Part shown: piece after piece, positions 1 to 9,056 of the stretch | Position numbering within the stretch: position 1 is the stretch's first letter | Layout of the letters: every line of letters starts with the position of its first letter | NCBI RefSeq assembly: GCF_045032955.1 | Contig: NZ_JBJFZU010000002.1 | Location: 558,001-622,000, forward strand | Length of the DNA: 64,000 bases | Direction of reading: 5' to 3' | From: Ornithinicoccus sp045032955 | GTDB lineage: Bacteria > Actinomycetota > Actinomycetes > Actinomycetales > Dermatophilaceae | Position numbers and translations under genes: made by a program | Notes under the pieces: model-generated | What the model was told of the DNA's origin: nothing | The model's input: the letters and a program-made list of their open reading frames with translations, nothing else | The model's database searches: none

Positions 1-99
1 CGGAGCGGCCTGGGCGGAGGGGACGAGGGCGACTACGGGTGCGGCGGCCGCGGTGACGGCGATCAAGGTGCGGGAGAAGCGGCGCGTGCTCAGGGTCAT
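1..99 (-). CDS. Secreted protein, N-terminal fragment (signal peptide only)
   Basis: Only the first 33 codons lie in the window; the gene continues past the left edge. It starts at an ATG (99-97) with a GGATC-type ribosome site just upstream. The fragment is a textbook Sec signal peptide: basic N-region (STRRFSR), a hydrophobic Ala/Val core and an Ala-X-Ala cleavage site (AQA before AP) near residues 29-31. The mature part is not visible, so the function is unknown. The long upstream region with a Crp/GlxR-like palindrome recalls Crp-controlled rpf/cell-wall hydrolase genes of actinobacteria, but that is only a guess. Confidence 0.75.
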   Translation of the reverse strand, partial: MTLSTRRFSRTLIAVTAAAAPVVALVPSAQAAP

Positions 100-274
100 C
101 GGTGATCCATCGTGTGGCGTGGGCGGACAAAGGAATGTGGGGCGAGGTGGGACAACCTCTTCATGCCAGCCCGGGACGCCGAGCCAGGTGCTATCAAACA
201 GAGCGCTTCGCGTGTGCGCAACCCCCGTTGACCTGCGGGAGTGTGATTTCCGCGGGTACCACAAGCATGTAATT

Positions 275-290
275 AGTGATGTTCGTCACA
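275..290. promoter_or_regulatory. Crp/GlxR-like operator
   Basis: AGTGATGTTCGTCACA on the plus strand reads TGTGACGAACATCACT on the minus strand, matching the TGTGA-N6-TCACA dyad with one outer mismatch. It lies about 180 bp upstream of the secreted gene starting at 99. A Crp/Fnr regulator is encoded at 46296-46973. The binding is inferred from the motif only. Confidence 0.5.
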
Positions 291-455
291 ACGCCCGCAG
301 ATCATTGCAGGTCAGGCGGAATATCACATCGGTGTAGTTCGCTGACCTGCACTTTTCCCGATTTTCACACCATTACCGGCTGTCACTGTTATTGCGTGAA
401 CGATGTGACGCGCGTTGCTCGTGAGTGTCTGACGTCCCGCTCCCGCCTTCCCGGA

Positions 456-503
456 CGTCAAGAATGGGCCCGATGCCACTCGGCGTCGGACCCATTCTTG
501 ACG
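456..503 (-). terminator. Strong stem-loop, probable terminator of the sunset-domain gene
   Basis: Arms 456-477 and 482-503 pair over 22 positions around the 4-nt loop ACTC; the only two non-Watson-Crick positions can be G-U pairs. It lies about 45 bp after the stop codon of the minus-strand gene at 546-1625. There is no U-tract, as is common for high-GC actinobacteria. Confidence 0.55.
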
Positions 504-530
504 AATTCTTGACTATTCCTTGACGAATTC
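498..530. repeat. Two direct repeats TTGACGAATTC spaced 22 bp
   Basis: TTGACGAATTC occurs at 498-508 and again at 520-530, exactly 22 bp apart. The first copy overlaps the right arm of the adjacent hairpin. The purpose is unknown; the spacing equals about two helical turns, which would suit tandem protein binding. Confidence 0.5.
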
Positions 531-545
531 CTTACTCAATGCCGG

Positions 546-1625
546 TCAACGGCGGCGTCGGTCCCAGTGCGCGAAACCTGCGGCGCGCGCGGCGTCCTCG
601 CTCTCGAACCACACCTCGGCCCGGACCCCGTCCCAGCTCGGGGACTCGGGAGTGTGGAAGAGCATCGAGCCCGAGTTGCCCTTGACCTCCCAGCCTGAGG
701 GGCCGGTGCCGTCATCGAGGGGCTCGGCCGAGCCCGCCCCGTAGACGGACTCCGCGAAGGTCGGCTCCTGCGCGGGGGCGAAAGGCTCGGGCTCCGGGTC
801 GGGCTCGGGTGCGGGGGCGTCGGCTGCGAAGCTCTCCTCGGTCGGGGCGTCCCCGGGGGTGGGGGTGAGGAGAGGCTCGGGCTCGGAGCCCTCGCCGGCG
901 CGATACACGCCGGCGTCCCCGACCGGGTACTCCTCCTCGCGGCGCGCAGCCTCGTCGGCCTCCCCGATCTCGTCCGCCGTCAGCGGCTCGTCGTACCCGG
1001 GCTGCTGGGTGACGGGCTCGTCCACGACCGGGTCGTAGGACCGCTCCTCGGAGACGGGCTCCTGGACGGCGGGCTCTTCGACGACCGGGTCGTAGGACCG
1101 CTCCTCGGTCACCGGCTCCTGGAAAGCGGGCTCGTCCACGACCGGGTCGTAGGCCGGCTCTTGAGTGACGGGCTCCTCGACGACCGGGTCGTAGGACCGC
1201 TCTTCGGTGACCGGCTCCTGGAAGGCGGGCTCTTCGACGACGGGGTCGTAGGAGCGTTCCTCGGAGACGGGCTCCACGACCGGGTCGTGAGCGTTCGGGT
1301 CGTGCGCGACCGGGTCGTGCGCGACCGGCCCGTCCTCGACCGGGCGCTCCTGCTCCTCGTACCGAGCCTCCTCCGTGCTGCCGGCGGCCGGTGCGGGGTG
1401 TCCCGGGCCGGCGTCGCGGTCCTGGTCGTAGGGATCGGTGGCGGACGTCGGCTCGGTCATGGCGCCCTGCGACCCTGCCGAGGTGGCCTGGGGCAGCGCC
1501 CCGTCGTCCTGGGCGATCGACGAGGTCTCGTCGTCCGCGCCGGGCCGGCGCAGCAGCAGGAAGACCGCCACGCCGATGAGCAGCAGCAGGAGTGCGACCA
1601 TGATCCACTTGGTCGTGTCGTCCAT
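546..1625 (-). CDS. Membrane-anchored acidic repeat protein with C-terminal sunset domain
   Basis: This 359-residue protein has one N-terminal membrane segment (about residues 6-26) followed by RRPG, so the bulk probably faces one side of the membrane. Residues about 100-215 are low-complexity, acidic, Pro/Val-rich repeats: short AHDPV units, then about five units of 15-19 residues built on EERSYDPVVEEP and QEPV. The last ~50 residues (GWEVKGNSGSMLFHTP, then AEVWFESEDAARAAGF) match the actinobacterial sunset domain, a small module of unknown role. The ATG start has a clear GGAGGAACC ribosome site. The repeats are near-identical in DNA, implying recent expansion. Function unknown; a spacer or envelope-spanning role is inference. 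Confidence 0.8.
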   Translation of the reverse strand: MDDTTKWIMVALLLLLIGVAVFLLLRRPGADDETSSIAQDDGALPQATSAGSQGAMTEPTSATDPYDQDRDAGPGHPAPAAGSTEEARYEEQERPVEDGPVAHDPVAHDPNAHDPVVEPVSEERSYDPVVEEPAFQEPVTEERSYDPVVEEPVTQEPAYDPVVDEPAFQEPVTEERSYDPVVEEPAVQEPVSEERSYDPVVDEPVTQQPGYDEPLTADEIGEADEAARREEEYPVGDAGVYRAGEGSEPEPLLTPTPGDAPTEESFAADAPAPEPDPEPEPFAPAQEPTFAESVYGAGSAEPLDDGTGPSGWEVKGNSGSMLFHTPESPSWDGVRAEVWFESEDAARAAGFAHWDRRRR

Positions 1626-1790
1626 CGTGGTTCCTCCATCCGGGGCCAGCCCTCGGCCACGTCGTGTTCAGCCAGGGCTCGTGCCCGGCCGTCCCACCGT
1701 AGTGCGAATCCCACCCGTCGGCACGGTTGAGCGCCGCTCCGAGGCGGTGGTAGCCGATTCCCGGACCGTCCTCCACCCAGCAGGAGAAGA

Positions 1791-2423
1791 GTGAGCACCC
1801 AGACCGAGCTGACCGGCGTCGCCGCCTGGGCCGTCGACGTCATGGAGCGGCTCGGGCCTCCCGGCGCCGGGCTGCTGATCGCCGCAGAGAACCTCTTTCC
1901 CCCGCTGCCGAGCGAGGTCATCCTGCCGCTGGCCGGGTTCACCGCCAGCCAAGGGTCTTTCACGGTGCTGGAGGCGATCGTCTGGACCACCAGCGGGTCG
2001 GTGGTCGGGGCCCTGGTGCTCTACGTCCTCGGCGCGGTCTTCGGTCGTGATCGGCTGCGGGCCGTGTGGGCGCGTCTGCCGCTGGTCGACCTGCACGACC
2101 TCGACCGCACCGAGGCGTGGTTCTCGCGGCACGGGACGAAGGCCGTGCTGTTCGGCAGGATGGTGCCGATCTTCCGCAGCCTGATCTCCGTCCCGGCCGG
2201 GGTGGAACGGATGCCGGTAGCCGTCTTCCTCGGTCTCACCCTCGCCGGCAGCCTGGTCTGGAACATGATCTTCGTGCTGGCCGGGTACCACCTGGGCGAG
2301 AACTGGCACCTCGTCGAGCGGTATGCCGGCACCTTCCAGGTGATCGTGATCGCGGCGGTCCTCCTGGCGCTGGCCTGGTTCGTGGTGTCGCGGGTCCGGC
2401 GGCTGCGGAGCCGGTGTGGCTGA
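1791..2423 (+). CDS. DedA family membrane protein
   Basis: A 210-residue integral membrane protein of the DedA/SNARE-associated family, whose members act as undecaprenyl-phosphate or lipid flippases and support membrane homeostasis. Visible family signatures are the re-entrant N-terminal segment ENLFPPLPSEVILPLAG (about 30-47), the central FGRMVPIFRSLISVPAG motif (with the conserved Arg, about residues 122-138) and C-terminal hydrophobic segments ending in Arg-rich RVRRLRSR. The GTG start follows AGGAGAAGA. It overlaps the downstream methyltransferase by 8 bp, so the two are co-transcribed. The exact substrate cannot be assigned. Confidence 0.9.
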   Translation: MSTQTELTGVAAWAVDVMERLGPPGAGLLIAAENLFPPLPSEVILPLAGFTASQGSFTVLEAIVWTTSGSVVGALVLYVLGAVFGRDRLRAVWARLPLVDLHDLDRTEAWFSRHGTKAVLFGRMVPIFRSLISVPAGVERMPVAVFLGLTLAGSLVWNMIFVLAGYHLGENWHLVERYAGTFQVIVIAAVLLALAWFVVSRVRRLRSRCG

Positions 2424-3057
2424 GCAGCAGGTCGGGGTCGGGCCCTGGCCAGGGCCGTGGCCGGAGGACGACGGGCGTCTGCCCGGGCACCTGGACCCCG
2501 CTCTGCTGAGCGAGGGGGACACCCGCAACGTCCTGGACCGCTACCGGTACTGGACGCACGAGGCCATCGTGGCCGACCTGGACACCCGCAGGCACGGCTT
2601 CCACGTCGCGGTGGAGAACTGGGGGCACGACTTCAACATCGGGTCGGTCATCCGCACCGCCAACGCCTTCAACGCGGCCGCCTTCCACATCGTGGGTAGG
2701 CGGCGGTGGAACCGGCGCGGCGCCATGGTCACCGACCGCTACCAGCACGAGCACCACCATCCGGACGTCGCGCACCTGGCCGCCTGGGCCCGCGAGCGCG
2801 GGCTCCCGCTCCTGGGGGTGGACAACGTCCCGGGGGCGGTGCCGCTGGAGCCCGTCGAGCTCCCCCGCGACTGCGTCCTGGTGCTCGGCCAGGAGGGTCC
2901 CGGGCTGAGTGCGGAAGCCCTCGCCGCCTGCAGCCAGGTCCTGGCGATCACCCAGTACGGCTCCACCCGCTCGATCAACGCGGGAGCGGCGGCGGCGATC
3001 GTGATGTACCACTGGGCGCTGCGGCACCAGGATGCGCCCCCGGCCCTCGATCCCTGA
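2416..3057 (+). CDS. TrmH/SpoU family RNA 2-prime-O-methyltransferase
   Basis: A 213-residue SPOUT methyltransferase that should transfer a methyl group from S-adenosylmethionine to a ribose in tRNA or rRNA. The three SpoU motifs are clear: motif 1 NIGSVIRTANAF (about residues 76-87), motif 2 CVLVLGQEGPGLS (about 155-167) and motif 3 ITQYGSTRSINAGAAAAIVMY (about 178-198), which form the knotted cofactor site. The GTG start lies inside the end of the DedA gene, implying translational coupling. The target RNA is not evident; TrmH-like or TrmL-like roles are both possible. Confidence 0.88.
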   Translation: MAEQQVGVGPWPGPWPEDDGRLPGHLDPALLSEGDTRNVLDRYRYWTHEAIVADLDTRRHGFHVAVENWGHDFNIGSVIRTANAFNAAAFHIVGRRRWNRRGAMVTDRYQHEHHHPDVAHLAAWARERGLPLLGVDNVPGAVPLEPVELPRDCVLVLGQEGPGLSAEALAACSQVLAITQYGSTRSINAGAAAAIVMYHWALRHQDAPPALDP

Positions 3058-3069
3058 GACGATGGGCGC

Positions 3070-3873
3070 ATGCGTCGTCATGTCTCCGCGGACCTCACCG
3101 CCACCGTCACCAGCACCGTCGAGGCCACCTTCGGCGTCTCCGTGGCCGAACAGGTGGCCCGGGAATCCGAGGAGCTCACGGTCACCCTGGACGGCGACCA
3201 GGTCGAGGTCGCCCACGTGCTCGACGAGGCCTCCGGGACGCGGTGGCACGTGCTGCGCGACCTGCCGCCGGGGAAGCTGGCCATCAGCTACCGGGCCACC
3301 GTCACCGACGGCGGTGCGGGCACGCCCGTGACCCCGCTGGACCGCATCCACTACGTCCGCCCCAGCCGCTACGTCGACCTGGACCGGCTGGAGGCGGTGG
3401 CCCGGGCCGAGGTCGGGGACGTCAGCGGTGAGCAGGGCGCCCTGGACGTGGCTACCTGGGTGCACGAGCACATCCGCTACGTGATCGGCTCCTCCTCGGT
3501 CACCGACGGCGCCAGCGACACCTACCTCGCCCGGAAGGGCGTGTGCCGTGACTTCGCCCATCTCACCCTGGCGCTGCTGCGGGCCCGCGGGGTGCCGGCG
3601 CGGATGGTCGCCTGCTACGCCCCGGGGCTCAGCCCGATGGACTTCCACGCGGTGGTCGAGGCGGCCATCGACGACCGGTGGGTCGTGCTGGACCCGACCT
3701 GGCTCGCCCCGCGCCCGTCGTTGGTGCGGATCGGCGCCGGTGCGGACGCCAGCGAGACGTCCTTCCTCACCGTGCACTCCGGCGGCCTCACCTTCGGCAC
3801 GCTGGACGTGGTCGCCACCACCGACGGCGCCCTGCCGACCGACGACCACCGGGGAACGGTCGTCATCGGCTGA
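3070..3873 (+). CDS. Transglutaminase-like cysteine peptidase
   Basis: A 267-residue protein with an N-terminal bacterial transglutaminase beta domain followed by a transglutaminase-like core. The catalytic triad is visible: Cys in RKGVCRDFAHL (about residue 159), His in DFHAVVEA (about 196) and Asp in WVVLDPTWL (about 211). The family hydrolyses or rearranges peptide/isopeptide bonds. No signal peptide is seen. It ends 33 bp before a second transglutaminase encoded convergently (3907-4749), which belongs to the ATP-grasp/alpha-E operon; the pair is notable. The ATG start has no strong ribosome site. Confidence 0.87.
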   Translation: MRRHVSADLTATVTSTVEATFGVSVAEQVARESEELTVTLDGDQVEVAHVLDEASGTRWHVLRDLPPGKLAISYRATVTDGGAGTPVTPLDRIHYVRPSRYVDLDRLEAVARAEVGDVSGEQGALDVATWVHEHIRYVIGSSSVTDGASDTYLARKGVCRDFAHLTLALLRARGVPARMVACYAPGLSPMDFHAVVEAAIDDRWVVLDPTWLAPRPSLVRIGAGADASETSFLTVHSGGLTFGTLDVVATTDGALPTDDHRGTVVIG

Positions 3874-3906
3874 CAGGGCGCGCACGGCATACCCGGTCCG
3901 TCCCGC

Positions 3907-4749
3907 TCAAGGACGCAGCGCGGTGAGCTCCACCTCGACGAACATCGAGCTGCTCTTGGTGCCGGTGTAGATGCCCCGCAGCGGCGGCACGTCGCCGTAC
4001 TCGCGTCCCTGCGCCACCTCCACGTGCCGGCCGCCGGGCTGGATGGCGTTGGTCGGGTCCATGCCCACCCACTCGCCGTCCCACCAGCGCACCCAGGCGT
4101 GCGACTCACCGGTGTAGGGGGTCCCGACCTCCGGCTCCCGGGCGGGCAGCAGGTAGCCGCTGACGTAGCAGGCCGGGATGCCGACCGCACGCAGGCAGCC
4201 GATCGTCAGGTTGGACATGTCCTGGCACACGCCTGAACGTCGGGACCAGGCCTGGGACGCCCGGGTATGCACGCCGGTCGAGCCGGAGACGTACTCCATC
4301 TCCTCGTGGATCAGGTCCACGATCTCGCGGGCGCACGTGTCCGGGTTCCTGCTCCTGCCCGCGATCTCCTGCACCCGGGCCTTGAGCTCCTCGGGGGGCT
4401 CGACCATCGGCGACTGCAGCAGGTACTCGCTGAGGTCGTCGAAGACCTCGGCGGAGCGCACCTCGGACCAGGAGAGCTTCTCGCCGGGGACCTCCGGCCG
4501 CTGGACGTCGACGGTGGCGGACGCGGTCACCGCCATCCGGGGGTGCGGCTCGTGCACCTCGAACTGGGTCACGGTGGTGCCCCAGTAGTCGGTGTAGGTG
4601 TTGGTCCAGGCGGTCGGGGCGATGTCGACCTTGGTGTGCAGCACCGCCTGGTGCAACGTGGAACGCGGTGACATCCGCGCCTCGTTGAAGGAGTGCGACG
4701 CCATGCCGGCGTACTCGTAGCCGGTCCGGTGGACGATCCTCAGCAGCAT
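3907..4749 (-). CDS. Transglutaminase of the ATP-grasp/alpha-E peptide-processing operon
   Basis: This 280-residue protein begins MLLRIVHRTGYEY, the typical start of the bacterial transglutaminase N-terminal domain. The core carries Cys in RSGVCQDMSNL (about 183), His in GESHAWVRWW (about 224) and Asp in WVGMDPTNA (about 239). It is the last gene of a three-gene operon; its ATG overlaps the alpha-E stop as TGATG. Comparative-genomic work on amidoligases proposed that such operons make and trim a peptide or peptide tag. Mycobacterium has the same trio (Rv2411c-Rv2409c from memory). Substrate unknown. Confidence 0.9.
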   Translation of the reverse strand: MLLRIVHRTGYEYAGMASHSFNEARMSPRSTLHQAVLHTKVDIAPTAWTNTYTDYWGTTVTQFEVHEPHPRMAVTASATVDVQRPEVPGEKLSWSEVRSAEVFDDLSEYLLQSPMVEPPEELKARVQEIAGRSRNPDTCAREIVDLIHEEMEYVSGSTGVHTRASQAWSRRSGVCQDMSNLTIGCLRAVGIPACYVSGYLLPAREPEVGTPYTGESHAWVRWWDGEWVGMDPTNAIQPGGRHVEVAQGREYGDVPPLRGIYTGTKSSSMFVEVELTALRP

Positions 4750-5681
4750 CAGCGCACCCCCGCCCGCCAGACGGCCTGCCCGGCGCCGTCGAAGTAGTGG
4801 TCGGACACGGCGTCGTTGACCGCGCTGCAGGTGCGCTGCAGCCGGCTCATCCGTTCGGGCAGGTTGGCCATCGTCTCCTCCAGCGATCCGAACTCGAGCT
4901 CGGCCCGGGCCCGTCCCAGGGTCTTCAGGGTGTCTCCGGTCACGCCGTTGCGGCGCGGTCCGGTCTCCAGCTCCAGCGCCATCAGCGCATCTTCGGCCGC
5001 CTTCAGCGAGACCAGCACCGAGCGCGGGAACAACCCGTCCAGCAGCAGGAACTCGGCCGCCTGGGCGTCGGTCGCGGCCCCGCGGTAGGTGCGCACGAAC
5101 GCGTGGTGCGCCCCGCAGGCGCGCAGCGTCTGGGTCCAGGCGTACGGGCTGTCCGCGTTGTAGGCCGCCGACTCGATGATCCGCGAGGTCATGTCGACCC
5201 GCTCCAGCGACCGGCCCAGCATCATGTACTGCCAGCCCTCGTCGTGGGTCATCGAGTTGTCGGCGATCCCGCCGACCACGGCGCAGCGCTCGCGGAGCAG
5301 CTGGCAGGCACGGTTGGCCGGCACGTGCTGCAGCCGGTTGCCGCGCATCATGTTCCAGGTGGTGTTGATGGCCTCCCACATCTCCAGGGCCACCGTCTCC
5401 CGGGAGCGGCGGGCGCTCTCCCGGGCACCGTAGAAGGCGGCGACCATGGAGTGCATCGACGTCTCGTCCCAGCCGAGCAGCTGCAGGACGGTCTGGTGGT
5501 CGGGGCTGGCCGCGCTGTCGATGCCCATCACCCGCAGCAGCACCTCGCTGGTGGCCTCCTCGTCGACGACGGGGTCCTCCAGCAGCAGGGTGAGGTGCAC
5601 CTCGAGCAGCCGCGAGGTGTCCTCGGCCCGCTCCAGGTAGCGACCGATCCAGAAGAGCGACTCGGCGATCCGGCTCAGCAC
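4749..5681 (-). CDS. Alpha-E domain protein
   Basis: A 310-residue all-helical alpha-E protein (MLSRIAESLFWIGRYLERAEDTSRLLEV is the conserved start, with IGRYxERAE near residues 12-20). The family has no established catalytic activity and is found almost only with circularly permuted ATP-grasp and transglutaminase genes. Its start overlaps the end of the ATP-grasp gene by 7 bp and its stop overlaps the transglutaminase start by 1 bp, so expression is tightly coupled. Full length for the family. Confidence 0.9.
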   Translation of the reverse strand: MLSRIAESLFWIGRYLERAEDTSRLLEVHLTLLLEDPVVDEEATSEVLLRVMGIDSAASPDHQTVLQLLGWDETSMHSMVAAFYGARESARRSRETVALEMWEAINTTWNMMRGNRLQHVPANRACQLLRERCAVVGGIADNSMTHDEGWQYMMLGRSLERVDMTSRIIESAAYNADSPYAWTQTLRACGAHHAFVRTYRGAATDAQAAEFLLLDGLFPRSVLVSLKAAEDALMALELETGPRRNGVTGDTLKTLGRARAELEFGSLEETMANLPERMSRLQRTCSAVNDAVSDHYFDGAGQAVWRAGVR

Positions 5682-7261
5682 GGCATACCTCCTGCGGTCG
5701 GTCCCGACTGTTGTTGCTGCTGCTCCTGCTCGGCCGGTTCGGCCTCGGAGCGCTTCAGCGCCACCTGCGGCGCCGAGCTGACCTGGACCTGCCGCTGGGC
5801 GCGGGGCTCGACGCGGGTCCGTCGACCGTCACCGGAGAGGACCCAGGTGTCCTTGGAGCCGCCGCCGCGGCTGGAGTTCACGATGAGCTCCCCCTCGCCG
5901 AGCGCGACCCGGGTCAGCCCGCCGGGCAGCACCCAGACCTTCTCGCCGTCGTTGATCGCGAACGGGCGCAGGTCGACGTGCCGGGGACGCAGGCCCTCGT
6001 CGACCAGGGTCGGCACGGTGGACAGCTGCACCACGGGCTGTGCGATCCAGCCGCGCGGCGAACGGGAGACGGTGGTCCGCAGCTCGTCCAGCTCGGCCTT
6101 GCTGGCCTGCGGGCCGATGACGATCCCCTTGCCGCCGGAGCCGTCGACGGGCTTGAGCACCAGCTCGTCGAGGCGGTCCATGACCTCCTCGCGGTGGGTG
6201 GGGTCCTCCAGGCGCCAGGTGTCCACGTTGGGCAGCAGCGGTTCCTCGCCCAGGTAGTACCGGATGATCTCGGGGACGTAGGAGTACATGAGCTTGTCGT
6301 CGGCGACCCCGTTGCCGACGGCGTTGGCGATCGTCACGTTCCCGGCACGCGCCGCGTTGAGGATGCCGGGGCACCCCAGCATGGAGTCGTTGCGGAAGGC
6401 CACCGGGTCCAGGAAGTCGTCGTCCACGCGTCGGTAGATGACGTGCACCGGCTGCAGGCCGTGGGTGGTGCGCATCATCACCCGGCCACCCTGGGTCACC
6501 AGGTCGCGGCCCTCCACCAGGCGGCATCCCATCAGCCGCGCCAGCAGCGAGTGCTCGAAGTAGGCGGAGTTGTAGGGCCCCGGGGTGAGCACCACCACCT
6601 CGGGGTCGAGGATCCCTGAGGGCGCGGCGGCGCGCAGCGCACGCAGCAGACGGCTGGGGTATGCCGCCACCGGTCGGATCCGGTGCGTCCCGACCACCTC
6701 GGGCAGGGTCGAGGTCATCGCCCGGCGGTTGGTGAGCACGTAGGAGACGCCACTGGGGATCCGGACGTTGTCCTCGAGCACCCGGAAGGCGCCCTCGGCG
6801 TCCCGGATCAGGTCGATCCCCGAGACGTGCACGCGCACCCCGTTGCCCGGCTGGATGTCGAAGGCCACGCGGTGGTAGTGGTTGCTGCTGGTCACGATGT
6901 GGCGGGGGATCACCTTGTCCGTGATGATCTGCATCGGACCGTAGATGTCGGCGAGGAAGGCCTCCAGCGCCTTCACCCGCTGGGCCACACCCGCCTCCAC
7001 GTGCGACCAGGTGTCCGCCTCGATGACCCTCGGGACGATGTCCAGCGGGAAGGGCCGTTCCTCGCCCTCGAAGTCGAAGGTGACGCCCTGGTCGTGGTAC
7101 GTCTTGCTGACGTACTCGCCGCGGTTGCGCACGTCCTCCAGCCCGATGTCGTCGAACTGTCCAGCGATCTGCTCGTAGCCCGCTCGCACCTGTCCGTCGT
7201 CGGCGACGGTCTCGTCGTAGGTGGACGGCGTGGTCGGATAGTCGGTGAACGCGCCAGTCAT
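5675..7261 (-). CDS. Circularly permuted ATP-grasp ligase
   Basis: A 528-residue circularly permuted ATP-grasp protein, expected to join a carboxylate to an amine with ATP hydrolysis. Conserved stretches include VTFDFEGEERPFPLDIVPRV (residues about 60-79), VLEDNVRIPSGVSYVL (about 162-177), LTPGPYNSAYFEH and KPVDGSGGKGIVIGP (the ATP-binding loop, about 373-387). The last ~40 residues are low complexity with a Gln run and are probably disordered. A TAGGGT box 6 nt before the ATG suggests a leaderless transcript that starts the operon. The substrate is unknown. Confidence 0.9.
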   Translation of the reverse strand: MTGAFTDYPTTPSTYDETVADDGQVRAGYEQIAGQFDDIGLEDVRNRGEYVSKTYHDQGVTFDFEGEERPFPLDIVPRVIEADTWSHVEAGVAQRVKALEAFLADIYGPMQIITDKVIPRHIVTSSNHYHRVAFDIQPGNGVRVHVSGIDLIRDAEGAFRVLEDNVRIPSGVSYVLTNRRAMTSTLPEVVGTHRIRPVAAYPSRLLRALRAAAPSGILDPEVVVLTPGPYNSAYFEHSLLARLMGCRLVEGRDLVTQGGRVMMRTTHGLQPVHVIYRRVDDDFLDPVAFRNDSMLGCPGILNAARAGNVTIANAVGNGVADDKLMYSYVPEIIRYYLGEEPLLPNVDTWRLEDPTHREEVMDRLDELVLKPVDGSGGKGIVIGPQASKAELDELRTTVSRSPRGWIAQPVVQLSTVPTLVDEGLRPRHVDLRPFAINDGEKVWVLPGGLTRVALGEGELIVNSSRGGGSKDTWVLSGDGRRTRVEPRAQRQVQVSSAPQVALKRSEAEPAEQEQQQQQSGPTAGGMPC

Positions 7262-7267
7262 GGCGCA

Positions 7268-7273
7268 ACCCTA
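7268..7273 (-). promoter_or_regulatory. -10 box TAGGGT of the ATP-grasp operon (leaderless)
   Basis: TAGGGT on the minus strand ends 6 nt before the ATG at 7261, placing the transcription start at or next to the start codon. Confidence 0.55.
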
Positions 7274-7372
7274 TGGCCAACGCCCCCGCCATCCCAACGC
7301 CATGGGTATGCCGGTCCGCTCTGTGGAAGCATGGGCGGTGATCCGACGTCACCCGCGTCCCGAGGAGGACCC

Positions 7373-8397
<1,025 letters not shown>

Positions 8398-8401
<4 letters not shown>

Positions 8402-8811
8402 ACCCGGCACCCGGGGCGGACCTGCTCGGTATCCCGCCGACCGAGCTGCCCGTCGACCCTGCCGCCGCGCGCCTCGAGGAGAGCGACCCGCGGGAGGTGG
8501 CGGCGGCATACCCGACCTCCTGCCAGGCCTGGGCGATGCTGGCCGAGGACGCCCTGCACGAGGGTGACGACGTCGCCGCCTACGCCTTCGCCCGCACCGG
8601 CTACCACCGGGGGCTGGACCAGTTGCGCCGCGCCGGGTGGCGCGGGCAGGGGCCGGTGCCCTGGGAGCACCAGCCGAACCGCGGTTTCCTGCGGGCGCTG
8701 GGAGCGCTCGCGGTGGCGGCCGCGCGGATCGGGGACGAGGAGGAGCGGGTGCGCTGCACCGAGTTCCTGCGGGCCTCCTCCGCCACCGCCGCCCGTGAGC
8801 TGGGGCTGTAA
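8398..8811 (+). CDS. DUF3151 family protein
   Basis: A 137-residue soluble protein matching the actinobacterial DUF3151 family, with the signature AYAFARTGYHRGLDQLRR (about residues 60-77) and GPVPWEHQPNRGFLRALGAL (about 84-103). It is predicted to be mostly helical; no catalytic motif is evident and the family has no known function. It is typically located directly after fba, as here (4-bp overlap), hinting at a role linked to central carbon metabolism. Confidence 0.9.
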
Positions 8812-8854
8812 CAGCTCCCGCGCAGGCGACGGGACGCACGGAGCGGTCCCGGCC

Positions 8855-8884
8855 CTGGTGCGGACGCCCTGCCGTCTGCACCAG
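8855..8884. terminator. Stem-loop after fba-DUF3151
   Basis: Arms 8855-8866 and 8873-8884 (CTGGTGCGGACG pairing with CGTCTGCACCAG, one G-U) around a 6-nt loop, 44 bp past the stop codon. Likely terminator; no U-tract. Confidence 0.55.
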
Positions 8885-8900
8885 CGCCGGGCCGCACCCC

Positions 8901-8941
8901 GTGAACGGTCGGGCCCAGATGTCGGCGCCAGTGCCGTTCAC
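8901..8941. repeat. Inverted repeat GTGAACGG / CCGTTCAC
   Basis: Perfect 8-bp arms at 8901-8908 and 8934-8941 separated by 25 nt, between the fba terminator and the promoter of the regulator at 9057. It could be a second terminator stem or a regulatory element. Confidence 0.35.
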
Positions 8942-8998
8942 TCCCCATTACTCGGATAGATCGCGTCCCCTGACGTGCAATCCGAATGTGCACATGTA

Positions 8999-9011
8999 AT
9001 CACGTCGTGAT
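8999..9011. promoter_or_regulatory. Palindrome ATCACGTCGTGAT upstream of regulator
   Basis: A perfect 6-bp dyad around one central base, centred about 52 bp upstream of the ATG at 9057. It is a candidate operator, possibly for the LuxR-type regulator encoded next to it. Confidence 0.4.
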
Positions 9012-9056
9012 GTCCCGGGTGGTCATAATCCTGCCACTGGCCGTAACCTGCCATAG

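Larger units (their letters stand above)
100..545. other. 446-bp intergenic region: promoter area plus hairpin and repeats
   Basis: No convincing gene is present. It separates two minus-strand genes and holds a Crp-like palindrome (275-290), a 22-bp-arm hairpin (456-503) and a pair of direct repeats (498-530). It is more AT-rich than its surroundings, as expected for a regulatory region. I looked for a ydaO/c-di-AMP riboswitch before the secreted gene and did not find its conserved elements. Confidence 0.7.

Noticed and set aside
100..360. ydaO (c-di-AMP) riboswitch before the secreted gene
   Set aside because: The long leader is suggestive, but the conserved elements of the aptamer could not be found on the minus strand.
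712..1776. Long Arg/Gly-rich reading frame overlapping the sunset-domain gene
   Set aside because: It is a frame shadow of the real gene at 546-1625: composition is Arg/Pro/Gly-heavy, with no domain and no ribosome site.
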